Shown: in pieces, positions 16,871 to 24,652 of the stretch
Layout of the letters: each line of letters opens with the position of its first letter
How positions within the stretch are numbered: the first letter of the stretch is position 1
NCBI GenBank assembly: GCA_017462915.1
Contig: JAFTQG010000045.1
Span: 58,767 to 122,766, forward strand
Direction: 5' to 3'
Source of the DNA: Prevotella sp.
GTDB lineage: Bacteria > Bacteroidota > Bacteroidia > Bacteroidales > Bacteroidaceae
DNA: 64,000 nucleotides
Notes under the pieces: generated by a model
Told to the model about the DNA's origin: nothing
The model's input: only the letters and a program-made list of their open reading frames with translations
Databases searched by the model: none
Position numbers and translations under genes: made by a program

Positions 16871-18721
16871 TCAGGGTTGAGGTTCTTGCCCTTTCCTCTT
16901 CATCACGACATCATAGTCGGTCTGGTGCTTGAGGATTCGCGGTCTTCTGGCGTTGTATCCGGGCGAGAGGATGTTGAGGTCGTCATGGTAGTATCTGCAC
17001 TCTATGCCTGCAAGATACATGAGAAGATGGGGCAGGGCGTCGGTCATGTACGGCTTGCCTGCGGAAGACTTGATGGCCTGCCATATCTCGGGATGGGACG
17101 TGCGGTAAGACTTCGACGCCCATATCCAGAACGGTATCTCGAACTCCTCCCGTGCAAGACGCTCCGTGATGGTCGTGGAGTGCATCCTTCCGCTGAAATG
17201 CGGCAGTTCGCGCGAGTGCACCTCCTCGCCGTGGTCAGGCATGTATATGACAATGGTGTTGGTATTCTCGAACAATCTTGTTATCTCCTTGACTATGGAG
17301 TCGTTATACAGCGTGGCGTTGTCATAGTCGCAGACGTTCTTCTTCCATTTCGGACGGAGATCCTCACGGTCTTCATAGTCGGCGAGGGTGAAGTGCTTCT
17401 TTGATTTCGGACATCTCACACGGTAGTTCTGATGCTGTCCTATAAGGTGGAAGATGGTGAGGTTGCCCTGCTGGAGGGTGTCCCCGTCGTGGGCGCGCCG
17501 TTCCTGCGCCGCCTTGTAGTCGTCAAGGAGTCCCTCGTCGAAGATATGGAGGCGGTCGTTGCGGGCGTCAAACTGTGCCGCGGACATCTCAGGGTCGTTG
17601 AGGAAAAATCCGCCGCTGAAGTCGTAGACCGCCTGCTTTGCCTTCGGCAGGAACTCGTTTGTGAGGAATGTCACGTGATACCCTGCCTTGCGGAATATCT
17701 CGCCGAACAGCGGATAGTCACACCAGTCGCCCTTGTCTCCTACGGTATATGTCGACATGATATGCTTGAAGACATAGCTTGTGAGATTCCATGGAGTGAC
17801 AACATCGGTATAAGGCACGAGTTCGCCCCTCTTCGCCATCGCATTCTGGCGTGGCGTTGTCGGCAGATGATAGCCGTAGAGGCTGGCGTGGCGCTTGCAG
17901 TAAGCCTCGCCTATGATGAGTACAATATTCGGCGAGGTGTATCGGCAGCTGTCTACGGTGACGGTCTTCGCCACCTTGTGCATTATGTCTATCTGCTTTG
18001 CCGCGAGACGGTTGGCGTAGACGCTGAAGGCGAAACGGTACATGGGGAGATACTGTTTGCCGCAGTCTTTCTCTGTAAGTCTGTGCTCGATGTCGCCGAC
18101 TGTCTTCTGCGACATGAGGCTGTGGAGGTTTTTCAGGTTAGGGAAGCACGCCGTTCCTGAGATGATGAGGCATACGGCCGTGAGTATATTCCACAGCGGG
18201 CGCACCTTCTTTATCGTGGCAGCGGCGTCGGTCTCCAGCATGACGAGCCTTTCGGGACGCCGCAGTCTTCGGTGTACAGACCATAGTATATGCAGGATGA
18301 GCACGAGAAAGACCCATCCAACGTTTGACAGCAGGATGTCCGGCGACAGGTATGCGGTGAAGAACTCGCCCGTCTCCCGTGTGTCCGTCTCGTTGACGAG
18401 CATGAGGATGGAGGGGTTGAGCGTCGTCTCGAACTTCACGAAGCAGTACATGTCGACAATGGTAACGGGATATGCCACGGCGTAGATTATGCCCCTTGTC
18501 ACGGCGCGGAGACGTCCCGGAAGCAGGGCGAGCACGGCGCAGACGGCGTAGAGGCAGAAGAACAGTTCTTCCCAGGCATACTCGTAGAGCTTCGCCTTGT
18601 GGGCATAGTCTACGGTGAGTGTCGCGGAGACGATGCCGAGGGCGAACATGAAGACAAGAAACTCGGGATTTCTCGCTATCGGTATGGTGATTATGTCAAG
18701 CCAGCGTTTCCAGTTTTTCAT
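16871..18721 (-). CDS. Phosphoethanolamine-transferase-like sulfatase-superfamily protein
   Basis: A 616-residue inner-membrane protein with about five N-terminal membrane segments (residues 20-190) and a periplasmic catalytic domain of the alkaline-phosphatase/sulfatase fold. Glu272 in the IGEA segment, Thr314 in PWNLTSYVF as the likely nucleophile, and Asp496-His497 in MPDHGEE match the metal and catalytic positions of EptA-type enzymes. LYGYHLPTTPRQ is also typical. EptA-type enzymes add phosphoethanolamine to lipid A or other glycans, and this can alter susceptibility to cationic peptides. The exact acceptor cannot be told from sequence. Confidence 0.85.
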   Translation of the reverse strand: MKNWKRWLDIITIPIARNPEFLVFMFALGIVSATLTVDYAHKAKLYEYAWEELFFCLYAVCAVLALLPGRLRAVTRGIIYAVAYPVTIVDMYCFVKFETTLNPSILMLVNETDTRETGEFFTAYLSPDILLSNVGWVFLVLILHILWSVHRRLRRPERLVMLETDAAATIKKVRPLWNILTAVCLIISGTACFPNLKNLHSLMSQKTVGDIEHRLTEKDCGKQYLPMYRFAFSVYANRLAAKQIDIMHKVAKTVTVDSCRYTSPNIVLIIGEAYCKRHASLYGYHLPTTPRQNAMAKRGELVPYTDVVTPWNLTSYVFKHIMSTYTVGDKGDWCDYPLFGEIFRKAGYHVTFLTNEFLPKAKQAVYDFSGGFFLNDPEMSAAQFDARNDRLHIFDEGLLDDYKAAQERRAHDGDTLQQGNLTIFHLIGQHQNYRVRCPKSKKHFTLADYEDREDLRPKWKKNVCDYDNATLYNDSIVKEITRLFENTNTIVIYMPDHGEEVHSRELPHFSGRMHSTTITERLAREEFEIPFWIWASKSYRTSHPEIWQAIKSSAGKPYMTDALPHLLMYLAGIECRYYHDDLNILSPGYNARRPRILKHQTDYDVVMKRKGQEPQP

Positions 18722-18739
18722 TGGTTTTTGTTTATAGGT

Positions 18740-18815
18740 GATAGCCGATATAGCCGGGATAGCCGTAATAGACTCATAATCTACAACTCATAACTGATAA
18801 CTCATAACTGATAAC
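18740..18815. repeat. Nonamer leader plus 14-bp repeat upstream of the PEtN transferase
   Basis: GATAGCC-type nonamers (18740-18771) lie 19 bp from the start codon at 18721. Further out are two copies of a 14-bp unit AACTCATAACTGAT (about 18785-18813). Confidence 0.7.
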
Positions 18816-18824
18816 CATCAACCC

Positions 18825-19406
18825 CTACACAGAGTAAAGTCCGTTTCTGCAGATATAATCCGCCACGGCAGGGGCGATGAGCCCTTTTATGTCCAGGCCT
18901 TCCCTGACACGGCGGCGTATCTCCGTGCTGCTGATGTCCAGCAGTGGCTGTCGCACAATGGTCAGTCGGAGGTCGATGTCGTCCAGTGCCTTGGGCATGG
19001 TGAGGCTGCTGCCGTTGCGCGGATAGACCGCCACGGGGTGATGGAGGAGAATCTCGCGGTACTCCGCCCACTTGTCGAAAGCCGCCCAGTTGTCGCCGCC
19101 GATGAGCAGTGTGAACTCCGTATCGGGGAAATCCTCGCGGAGGTGTCTCAGTGTGCGGTAGGAGAAGGACGGCTTCTCGAGATGGAACTCGTAGTCGGAG
19201 GCCACCAGTCCCTCCTCGCCTTCAAGTGCGAGGCGCGCCATCTGGAGGCGGTCGCCGTCAGGAGACAGCGTGCTGTCCGTCTTCCATGGATTCTGCGGCG
19301 TGACGAGAAACCATACCTCGTCGAGTGCAAGCTGTCGGCGGAAGGCCTTGGCGAGCGCTGTATGGGCGAGGTGTACGGGGTCGAATGTGCCTCCGAACAG
19401 CCCTAT
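18825..19406 (-). CDS. nadD: Nicotinate-nucleotide adenylyltransferase, no canonical start codon
   Basis: Transfers AMP from ATP to nicotinate mononucleotide in NAD synthesis. The frame encodes the full nucleotidyltransferase domain: IGLFGGTFDPVHLAH (the HxxH motif) at the N-terminus, VTPQNPWK and the C-terminal ISSTEIRRRV. About 193 residues gives the usual family length if translation begins at the ATA at 19404-19406. No ATG, GTG or TTG occurs between there and an in-frame TAA near 19455, because the upstream DNA is AACC-rich repeat. The first internal ATG (MARLAL, 19241) would delete the active site. The start is therefore a rare ATA, an ACG, or a sequence error. Confidence 0.85.
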   Translation of the reverse strand: MGLFGGTFDPVHLAHTALAKAFRRQLALDEVWFLVTPQNPWKTDSTLSPDGDRLQMARLALEGEEGLVASDYEFHLEKPSFSYRTLRHLREDFPDTEFTLLIGGDNWAAFDKWAEYREILLHHPVAVYPRNGSSLTMPKALDDIDLRLTIVRQPLLDISSTEIRRRVREGLDIKGLIAPAVADYICRNGLYSV

Positions 19407-19409
19407 TCT

Positions 19410-19518
19410 CCTGTATGTCGGTCGGTTGTGGGTCGTGGGTTGTGTGGTTATGGGTTTTTGGTTTTAGGTTGTGGGTGATAGCCGGAATAGCCGATATAGC
19501 CGTGATAGTCGATATAGC
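19410..19518. repeat. Nonamer plus AACC-rich leader upstream of nadD
   Basis: Minus-strand order: GGCTATNNC nonamers (19477-19518), then CAACCCACGACC-type units running into the nadD coding region. The second block resembles the leader of gmk (20283-20325). Confidence 0.75.
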
Positions 19519-19580
19519 AAATAACCAAACGACTAAACAACCAACTAACCAAACGACTAAACAGCTAAACCACCAGACAG
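19519..19580. repeat. AACCAAACGACTAAAC octamer block
   Basis: About seven degenerate 8-bp units of the CCAAACAA/CTAAACGA family, between the nadD leader and dyad array D2. Confidence 0.75.
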
Positions 19581-19585
19581 CCAAC

Positions 19586-19680
19586 GGTGACCTTTCATGC
19601 GACGGAGGGTCACCTTTTGCCATGTCAAGTGTAACCCTTTACGAGGTGAAGTGTCACCTTTTGTGAGGCTTTTTGTAACC
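19586..19680 (+). repeat. 22-bp dyad array D2 (five units)
   Basis: GGTGACC, GGTCACC, TGTAACC, TGTCACC and TGTAACC are centred at 19589, 19611, 19633, 19655 and 19677, exactly 22 bp apart. It lies 25 bp beyond the gmk stop on the minus strand. Confidence 0.85.
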
Positions 19681-19704
19681 TCTTGCCTGTCAACCTGTTA
19701 TAGG

Positions 19705-20280
19705 CTACTCGGCGAGGAACTTGCGTATCTTCTCCAAAGTCTCCTGCTTGGCAGTCTCGAGGTCATCGTTGACGACCACGGTGTCGAACTTCGGGGCGAA
19801 CGAGAGTTCGTACTCGGCCTTTGCAAGGCGTTGCTCTATCACCTCGGGAGCGTCTGTCCCGCGTCCTGTAAGACGGCGGCGGAGCTCCTCTGTCGAGGGT
19901 GGCTGGATGAAGATGCTGAGGGCCTGCGAGCCGTACTGGCGCTTGATGTTGCATCCGCCCCTGACATCGATGTCGAAGACGACGTTGTCGCCGTTGTCCG
20001 TCTGACTTGTCACCTGCGACTTGAGCGTGCCGTAGAACTTGTCGGTGTACACCTCCTCGTACTCCACGAACTCGTCACGGGCGATCTTCTCGCGGAACTC
20101 CTCGGGCGTGAGGAAGAAGTATTCCACGCCGTTCTGCTCCGTTCCGCGCGGCTTCCGCGTGGTGCACGAGATGGAGAAGTGCATGTTCAGTTCGGGATGT
20201 TCCTGCATGAGCCACTGCACTATGGTAGACTTGCCCGAGCCGCTCGGTGCGCTGAATATAAGAAGTTTTCCTTTTTCCAT
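19705..20280 (-). CDS. gmk: Guanylate kinase
   Basis: A 191-residue cytoplasmic enzyme that phosphorylates GMP to GDP. The P-loop SAPSGSGKST is at residues 10-19, the GMP-binding region contains SCTTRKPRGTEQNGVEYFF, and the lid carries RLTGRGTD. Length is standard. yicC precedes it on the same strand, an order common in many bacteria. The short leader is CAACCCACGACC-type repeat, and the 3' side carries dyad array D2. Confidence 0.97.
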   Translation of the reverse strand: MEKGKLLIFSAPSGSGKSTIVQWLMQEHPELNMHFSISCTTRKPRGTEQNGVEYFFLTPEEFREKIARDEFVEYEEVYTDKFYGTLKSQVTSQTDNGDNVVFDIDVRGGCNIKRQYGSQALSIFIQPPSTEELRRRLTGRGTDAPEVIEQRLAKAEYELSFAPKFDTVVVNDDLETAKQETLEKIRKFLAE

Positions 20281-20282
20281 TG

Positions 20283-20325
20283 ATGGTGGGTTGTGGGTTA
20301 ATGGTCGTGGGTTGTAGGTTGAAGG
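20283..20325. repeat. CAACCCACRACC leader upstream of gmk
   Basis: On the minus strand, repeated AACCCACAACC/AACCTACAACC units fill the short space between yicC and the gmk ATG. Confidence 0.65.
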
Positions 20326-20328
20326 TGT

Positions 20329-21201
20329 TTACAGCGCGTTGAGCACCTGCTCCTTTATCTGTTCCAGTTCGTCTTTCATCTTCACCACGATGTTCTGCAT
20401 CTCCGCCTGGTTGCTCTTAGAGCCGGTGGTGTTTATCTCGCGTCCCATCTCCTGCGCGATGAATCCGAGCTTCTTGCCTACAGGTTCGTCGAGGAGCATC
20501 GTGTCGCGGAAATACTGCAGGTGGTTCGTGAGACGCTGCTTCTCCTCGGAGATATCGAGCTTCTCGATGTAGTAGATGAGCTCCTGCTCGAGACGGTTCT
20601 TGTCATACTCCACGTCGGGTATGAGCTTCAGGTTGTCGGTGATGCGCTGCCGTATCTTCTCCACACGGCTCTGCTCGTATGGCTCGAGCTCCTTCTGAAG
20701 GCGTGCGATGTTGTCTATCTTCTCGAGGAACTTCTTCTGGAGCGCGGCACCCTCCTGCAAGCGGAAGTCCACAAGCTGTGTCAGTGCGCTCTCTATGGCC
20801 TCGCGCACACATATCCACTCCTCCTCGCCGAGAGTCTCCACCTCGTTGCGGCTGAGGACATCGGGGAGCCGCAGGATAGTAGACCAGTCCATGCTGAGCG
20901 AGATGTCCTTCTCGTAGGCTATCTTGTTGATCTGCTGGTAGTAGAAGTCCACCATCTCGGCATTCACGGGAGTGGCGGCTACGGTCTCGTCCTTGTCTAT
21001 CCAGATGCAGAAATCCACCTTTCCGCGTGACAGCCTCTCGGATATCATCTGGCGGATTTCCATCTCTTTCTCACGATAGAGTGGGGCGATGCGTGTCGAG
21101 AGGTCAAGGGTCTTGGAATTGAGCGACTTGACCTCGACGTTGATTTTCTTGTTCTCAAAGGTTACGGTTGCCTTTCCGAAACCTGTCATGGATTGTATCA
21201 T
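20329..21201 (-). CDS. YicC-family endoribonuclease
   Basis: A 290-residue protein that begins MIQSMTGFGKATV, the family's hallmark N-terminus. The C-terminal helical DUF1732-type domain has the GKKLGFIAQEMGREINTTGSKSN segment, with the conserved Glu and Arg. YicC proteins are reported to be metal-dependent endoribonucleases acting on some small RNAs. The start at 21201 is chosen because the frame extends only 10 codons further, through promoter-like DNA. It is followed by gmk. Confidence 0.92.
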   Translation of the reverse strand: MIQSMTGFGKATVTFENKKINVEVKSLNSKTLDLSTRIAPLYREKEMEIRQMISERLSRGKVDFCIWIDKDETVAATPVNAEMVDFYYQQINKIAYEKDISLSMDWSTILRLPDVLSRNEVETLGEEEWICVREAIESALTQLVDFRLQEGAALQKKFLEKIDNIARLQKELEPYEQSRVEKIRQRITDNLKLIPDVEYDKNRLEQELIYYIEKLDISEEKQRLTNHLQYFRDTMLLDEPVGKKLGFIAQEMGREINTTGSKSNQAEMQNIVVKMKDELEQIKEQVLNAL

Positions 21202-21228
21202 TTTCTTCTGTTGTACGTTAAATTTATG

Positions 21229-21236
21229 CAAAAGTA
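21229..21236 (-). promoter_or_regulatory. yicC promoter -7 element (TACTTTTG)
   Basis: TACTTTTG fits TAnnTTTG on the minus strand and lies 28 bp before the yicC start, with a T-rich stretch at the expected upstream position. Confidence 0.5.
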
Positions 21237-21259
21237 CAAATTATTTGCGAAAAAAGTAG

Positions 21260-21267
21260 TAAATTTG
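21260..21267 (+). promoter_or_regulatory. tsaB promoter -7 element (TAAATTTG)
   Basis: TAAATTTG lies 28 bp before the tsaB start and is divergent from the yicC element. The TTTG at 21244-21247 is too close (12 bp) to be the partner. Confidence 0.5.
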
Positions 21268-21294
21268 CAGAATATTTAAGTATTTTGCGAAAAA

Positions 21295-21987
21295 ATGTCC
21301 TGTATACTAAGTATAGAAACAAGCACCGATGTGTGCTCCGTGGCGATAAGCGAGAACGGCCAGTGCATATACTCCGACGAGGACCGCACGGGTCCCAGCC
21401 ACAACGAGAGACTCGGAACATTCGTTGACAGTGCGCTCGGCTTTGCCGACAGCCATGCCATTCCCGTCGATGCCGTAGCCGTGTCGATGGGCCCCGGCTC
21501 GTATACCGGCCTGCGTATCGGCGTCTCCATGGCAAAAGGCGTATGCTACGGGCTTGACATACCGCTCATCGCCGTGCCTACACTCGAGCTCCTCTGCGTG
21601 CCGGTGCTGCTTAAGCATGACGACCTCCCTGAGGATGCGCTCCTCTGTCCTATGCTCGACGCACGCCGCATGGAGGTGTATGCCGGCATATACGACCGTG
21701 CCCTGCGCCCTGTGCGCCCTGTGCAGGCCGATGTTGTCGACGCGGAGACCTACCGCGAGTATCTTGACAGCCATCCCGTATATTTCTTCGGCAACGGCGC
21801 GGCGAAGTGCATGGAGGCCATAAACCACCCTGACGCACATCTCCTGGAAGGCATAGAGCCGCTGGCGAAGAACATGTTCCCTCTCGCCGAGCGGCGCATG
21901 ATGCAGGGCAAGACGGAGGATGTGGCATATTTCGTGCCTTTCTATCTGAAGGACTTTGTAGCATTAAAACCAAAACGACTCCTATGA
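21295..21987 (+). CDS. tsaB: tRNA threonylcarbamoyladenosine biosynthesis protein TsaB
   Basis: A 230-residue ASKHA-fold protein that forms a complex with TsaD and TsaE to make t6A37 in tRNA. The N-terminus SCILSIETSTDVCSVA is the phosphate-1 loop, and VSMGPGSYTGLRIGVSMAKG is the family signature. It lacks the metal-binding residues of TsaD, as expected. It is translationally coupled to the DUF4290 gene by a 4-bp overlap. Confidence 0.95.
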   Translation: MSCILSIETSTDVCSVAISENGQCIYSDEDRTGPSHNERLGTFVDSALGFADSHAIPVDAVAVSMGPGSYTGLRIGVSMAKGVCYGLDIPLIAVPTLELLCVPVLLKHDDLPEDALLCPMLDARRMEVYAGIYDRALRPVRPVQADVVDAETYREYLDSHPVYFFGNGAAKCMEAINHPDAHLLEGIEPLAKNMFPLAERRMMQGKTEDVAYFVPFYLKDFVALKPKRLL

Positions 21988-22598
21988 ATCTTGAAGGATT
22001 GGATTACAACACACAGCGCGAACGCATGAGGATGCCGGAATACGGACGCTGCGTGCATACGATGATACGCCAGTGCATGGCCATGGAACGGCGCAGCGAC
22101 CGCCAGCGGTGTGCGGAGAATATCGTGAAGACGATGGAACTCATGCATCCCGAGATACGCCAGACGCCCGACTACAAGCAGAAGCTCTGGGACCATCTCG
22201 CCATAATGTGCGACTTCAGCCTTGACATAGACTATCCTTACGACATATCTGCCGCAAGGAAAATCGCCTGCCGCCCTGAGCCTATGCCTTACCCTAAGCG
22301 GCGCATACCGGTGAGACACTACGGCAGTCTCGTGTTCCAGGCCCTGGAGCATATCAAGGGTATGCCGCCGGGAGCGAAGCGCGACGAGGCGTGCCGCATC
22401 ATCGCCAACCAGATGAAGCGTGACGTCATACAGCACGGAAGCGCCATCCCTGACAACGAACGCATACTCTCCGACATAGCACACTTCACCGACGGCGCGA
22501 TACAGCTTGACCCGGAGAAGGTGAAGCTGGACTATTTCGCCATAGAGAGCAATGCCGCAAAGAAGGGCAAACCGAAGAAGAAGAGGGGCAAGCAGTAA
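21984..22598 (+). CDS. DUF4290 domain-containing protein
   Basis: A 204-residue soluble protein rich in Met, Arg and His. The first residues NLEGLDYNTQRERMRMPEYGR and the YGSLVFQALEHIKGMPPGAKRDE segment are typical of the DUF4290 family of Bacteroidota, whose function is unknown. The C-terminus is a Lys-rich tail (KKGKPKKKRGKQ), a hint of nucleic-acid or ribosome contact. The 4-bp overlap with tsaB and the close murA suggest a common transcript. Confidence 0.9.
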   Translation: MNLEGLDYNTQRERMRMPEYGRCVHTMIRQCMAMERRSDRQRCAENIVKTMELMHPEIRQTPDYKQKLWDHLAIMCDFSLDIDYPYDISAARKIACRPEPMPYPKRRIPVRHYGSLVFQALEHIKGMPPGAKRDEACRIIANQMKRDVIQHGSAIPDNERILSDIAHFTDGAIQLDPEKVKLDYFAIESNAAKKGKPKKKRGKQ

Positions 22599-22647
22599 CA
22601 ACTCGCAATATCGTCCACGTACTTAACAGACAGAACCTACCACAAAT

Positions 22648-23952
22648 ATGGATACTTTCGTAATAGAGGGCGGACATCCGCTGAAAGGGACCATCGTGCC
22701 GCAGGGCGCGAAGAACGAGACCCTGCAGGTCGTCTGCGCCTCGCTTCTCACGGCAGAGCCGGTGCGCATAGACAATATCCCTGACATCCTCGACGTGAAC
22801 AATCTCATAAGACTGCTCACGGATATCGGCGTGAGGGTCACCAAGCACTCGCGCAACGGATACACATTCCAGGCCGACAGCCTTAACCTCGACTATCTCG
22901 GGAGCGACGATTTCGTAAGGAAATGCTCCTCCCTGCGCGGTTCGGTGCTCTTGATCGGCCCGCTCCTCGGACGCTGCGGCAAGGCTACCGTGGCAAAGCC
23001 GGGTGGCGACAAGATAGGACGCCGACGCCTCGACACACACTTCCTCGGCTTCAACAAGCTCGGCGCGGAGTTCAGTCATGTGGAGGGCAGGGATGTCTAC
23101 GAGCTCCGCGGAGAACGTCTCAAGGGCTGCCGTATGCTCCTTGACGAGGCTTCCGTGACGGGAACGGCAAATATCATCATGGCTTCTGTCATGGCAGAGG
23201 GCGAGACTACCATATACAACGCCGCCTGCGAACCGTACATACAGCAGCTCTGCCGTATGCTCAACAATATGGGTGCCGACATCTCGGGCATAGGAAGCAA
23301 TCTCCTGCACATCAAGGGCGTGGAGAGTCTTCACGGCTGTGAACACCGTGTCCTGCCCGATATGATAGAGGTGGGCTCGTTCATCGGCATGGCGGCGATG
23401 ATTGGCGACGGCATAAGGATAAAGGATGTGTCGATAGAGAATCTCGGGATAATACCCGAGGCGTTCCGCCGTCTCGGCGTCGATGTCAGGGAGGAGGGCG
23501 ATGACCTCTTCATCCCGAGGCATGAGACATTCACGGTGGACTCGTTCATGGACGGCACCATCATGACCTTGTCTGACGCCCCGTGGCCCGGACTGACGCC
23601 CGACCTGCTCAGTGTGTTGCTCGTCGTGGCGACACAGGCAAACGGTTCGGTACTGGTGCATCAGAAGATGTTCGAGTCGCGCCTGTTCTTTGTCGACAAA
23701 CTCATAGATATGGGAGCGAACATCATCCTCTGTGACCCTCACCGTGCGGTGGTTGTGGGACTCAACCACACGAAAAAACTGCGGGCAGGGATGATGACAA
23801 GCCCTGACATCCGTGCCGGAATAGCACTGCTTATCGCCGCCTTGACGGCAGACGGCACATCGAGGATTGCCAATATCGCGCAGATAGACCGTGGATATGA
23901 GAACATCGAGCAGCGTCTCAATGCTCTCGGTGCAAGGATTACGCGCCAGTGA
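22648..23952 (+). CDS. murA: UDP-N-acetylglucosamine 1-carboxyvinyltransferase, Cys-to-Asp active site
   Basis: A 434-residue enzyme for the first committed step of peptidoglycan synthesis (enolpyruvyl transfer from PEP to UDP-GlcNAc). Lys22-Asn23 in QGAKNE and the LRGSVLLIGPLLGR segment are present. The active-site loop reads KPGGDKIGRRRLDTH with Asp121 (codon GAC, 23008-23010) where most MurA proteins have the Cys that fosfomycin alkylates. Asp at this place is known in Mycobacterium and Chlamydia and gives intrinsic fosfomycin resistance. The loop is intact, so the enzyme is presumably active. Confidence 0.96.
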   Translation: MDTFVIEGGHPLKGTIVPQGAKNETLQVVCASLLTAEPVRIDNIPDILDVNNLIRLLTDIGVRVTKHSRNGYTFQADSLNLDYLGSDDFVRKCSSLRGSVLLIGPLLGRCGKATVAKPGGDKIGRRRLDTHFLGFNKLGAEFSHVEGRDVYELRGERLKGCRMLLDEASVTGTANIIMASVMAEGETTIYNAACEPYIQQLCRMLNNMGADISGIGSNLLHIKGVESLHGCEHRVLPDMIEVGSFIGMAAMIGDGIRIKDVSIENLGIIPEAFRRLGVDVREEGDDLFIPRHETFTVDSFMDGTIMTLSDAPWPGLTPDLLSVLLVVATQANGSVLVHQKMFESRLFFVDKLIDMGANIILCDPHRAVVVGLNHTKKLRAGMMTSPDIRAGIALLIAALTADGTSRIANIAQIDRGYENIEQRLNALGARITRQ

Positions 23953-24013
23953 CATTGCCGCGACAGGACGATGAGGACATTGCCTGCGGAAAGGAAAAAA
24001 TACAGGAAGACAG

Positions 24014-24529
24014 ATGATAAAGGACTCTGACGTTTACAGGATAGGCCGTGTAGGCAAGCCCCACGGAGTGAAGGGCGAGGTGCAAGTGCAGATAGACGAT
24101 GATGTGTTTGACCGCGTGGGGGCAGACTATCTCGTGCTGCGTGTCGATGGGATACTCGTGCCTTTCTTCATGGAGGAATACCGTTTCAAGAGCGATGAGA
24201 TAGCTCTTGTGACATTCTGCGACATGGACTCTTCAGAGAAAGTCCGCGAACTGACCGGCTGTGAGGTGTTCTTCCCGCGCTCGCTCGCCGATGAGGTGGA
24301 GCACGACCTTACCTATGCGGAGCTCGTGGGATACTCGCTCGTGGACGCGAACACCGGCAGAAGGGTAGGGACGATAGAGTCTGTGGACGACGCTACGGAG
24401 AATATCCTGTTTGAAATGGATAACGGCAGCCTCATTCCTGCTCCCGAAGAACTGATAACGGATGTAGACACGGAGAGCCGCACAGTGACCGTGGCTGTCC
24501 CGGAAGGTCTTCTTGACATGGACGAATGA
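24014..24529 (+). CDS. rimM: Ribosome maturation factor RimM
   Basis: A 171-residue 16S rRNA processing factor. The N-terminal domain starts with RIGRVGKPHGVKGEVQV, the family signature. A PRC-barrel C-terminal domain follows from about residue 95 (YSLVDANTGRRVGTIESVDDATENILF). It binds ribosomal protein S19 during assembly of the 30S head. It lies 61 bp after murA on the same strand. Confidence 0.95.
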   Translation: MIKDSDVYRIGRVGKPHGVKGEVQVQIDDDVFDRVGADYLVLRVDGILVPFFMEEYRFKSDEIALVTFCDMDSSEKVRELTGCEVFFPRSLADEVEHDLTYAELVGYSLVDANTGRRVGTIESVDDATENILFEMDNGSLIPAPEELITDVDTESRTVTVAVPEGLLDMDE

Positions 24530-24533
24530 TATT

Positions 24534-24652
24534 CTATTCCAGCTATATCGGCTATTCCGGCTATCACCGTAAAACCGTATAATATCCGTAAAACTGCACA
24601 ACCGTGTAATATCCGCACAACCGTAAAACCGTAAAAAACCGCACAACCGTAA
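24534..24652. repeat. Nonamer plus octamer leader upstream of dxr
   Basis: Plus-strand order: CTATTCCAG/CTATATCGG/CTATTCCGG nonamers (24534-24565), then AACCGTNN/AACCGCAC octamers up to the dxr ATG at 24653. It is inverted relative to the minus-strand loci, so orientation follows the gene. Confidence 0.85.

Noticed and set aside
18825-19241. Truncated NadD starting at the first ATG (138 residues)
   Set aside because: It would lack the nucleotide-binding HxxH motif, which is intact in the same frame upstream.
22486-23955. Long open frame (about 490 codons) on the minus strand opposite murA
   Set aside because: It is antisense to a clear murA gene, has no recognisable domain and is rich in His/Arg/Val as expected from the complementary frame of GC-rich coding DNA.
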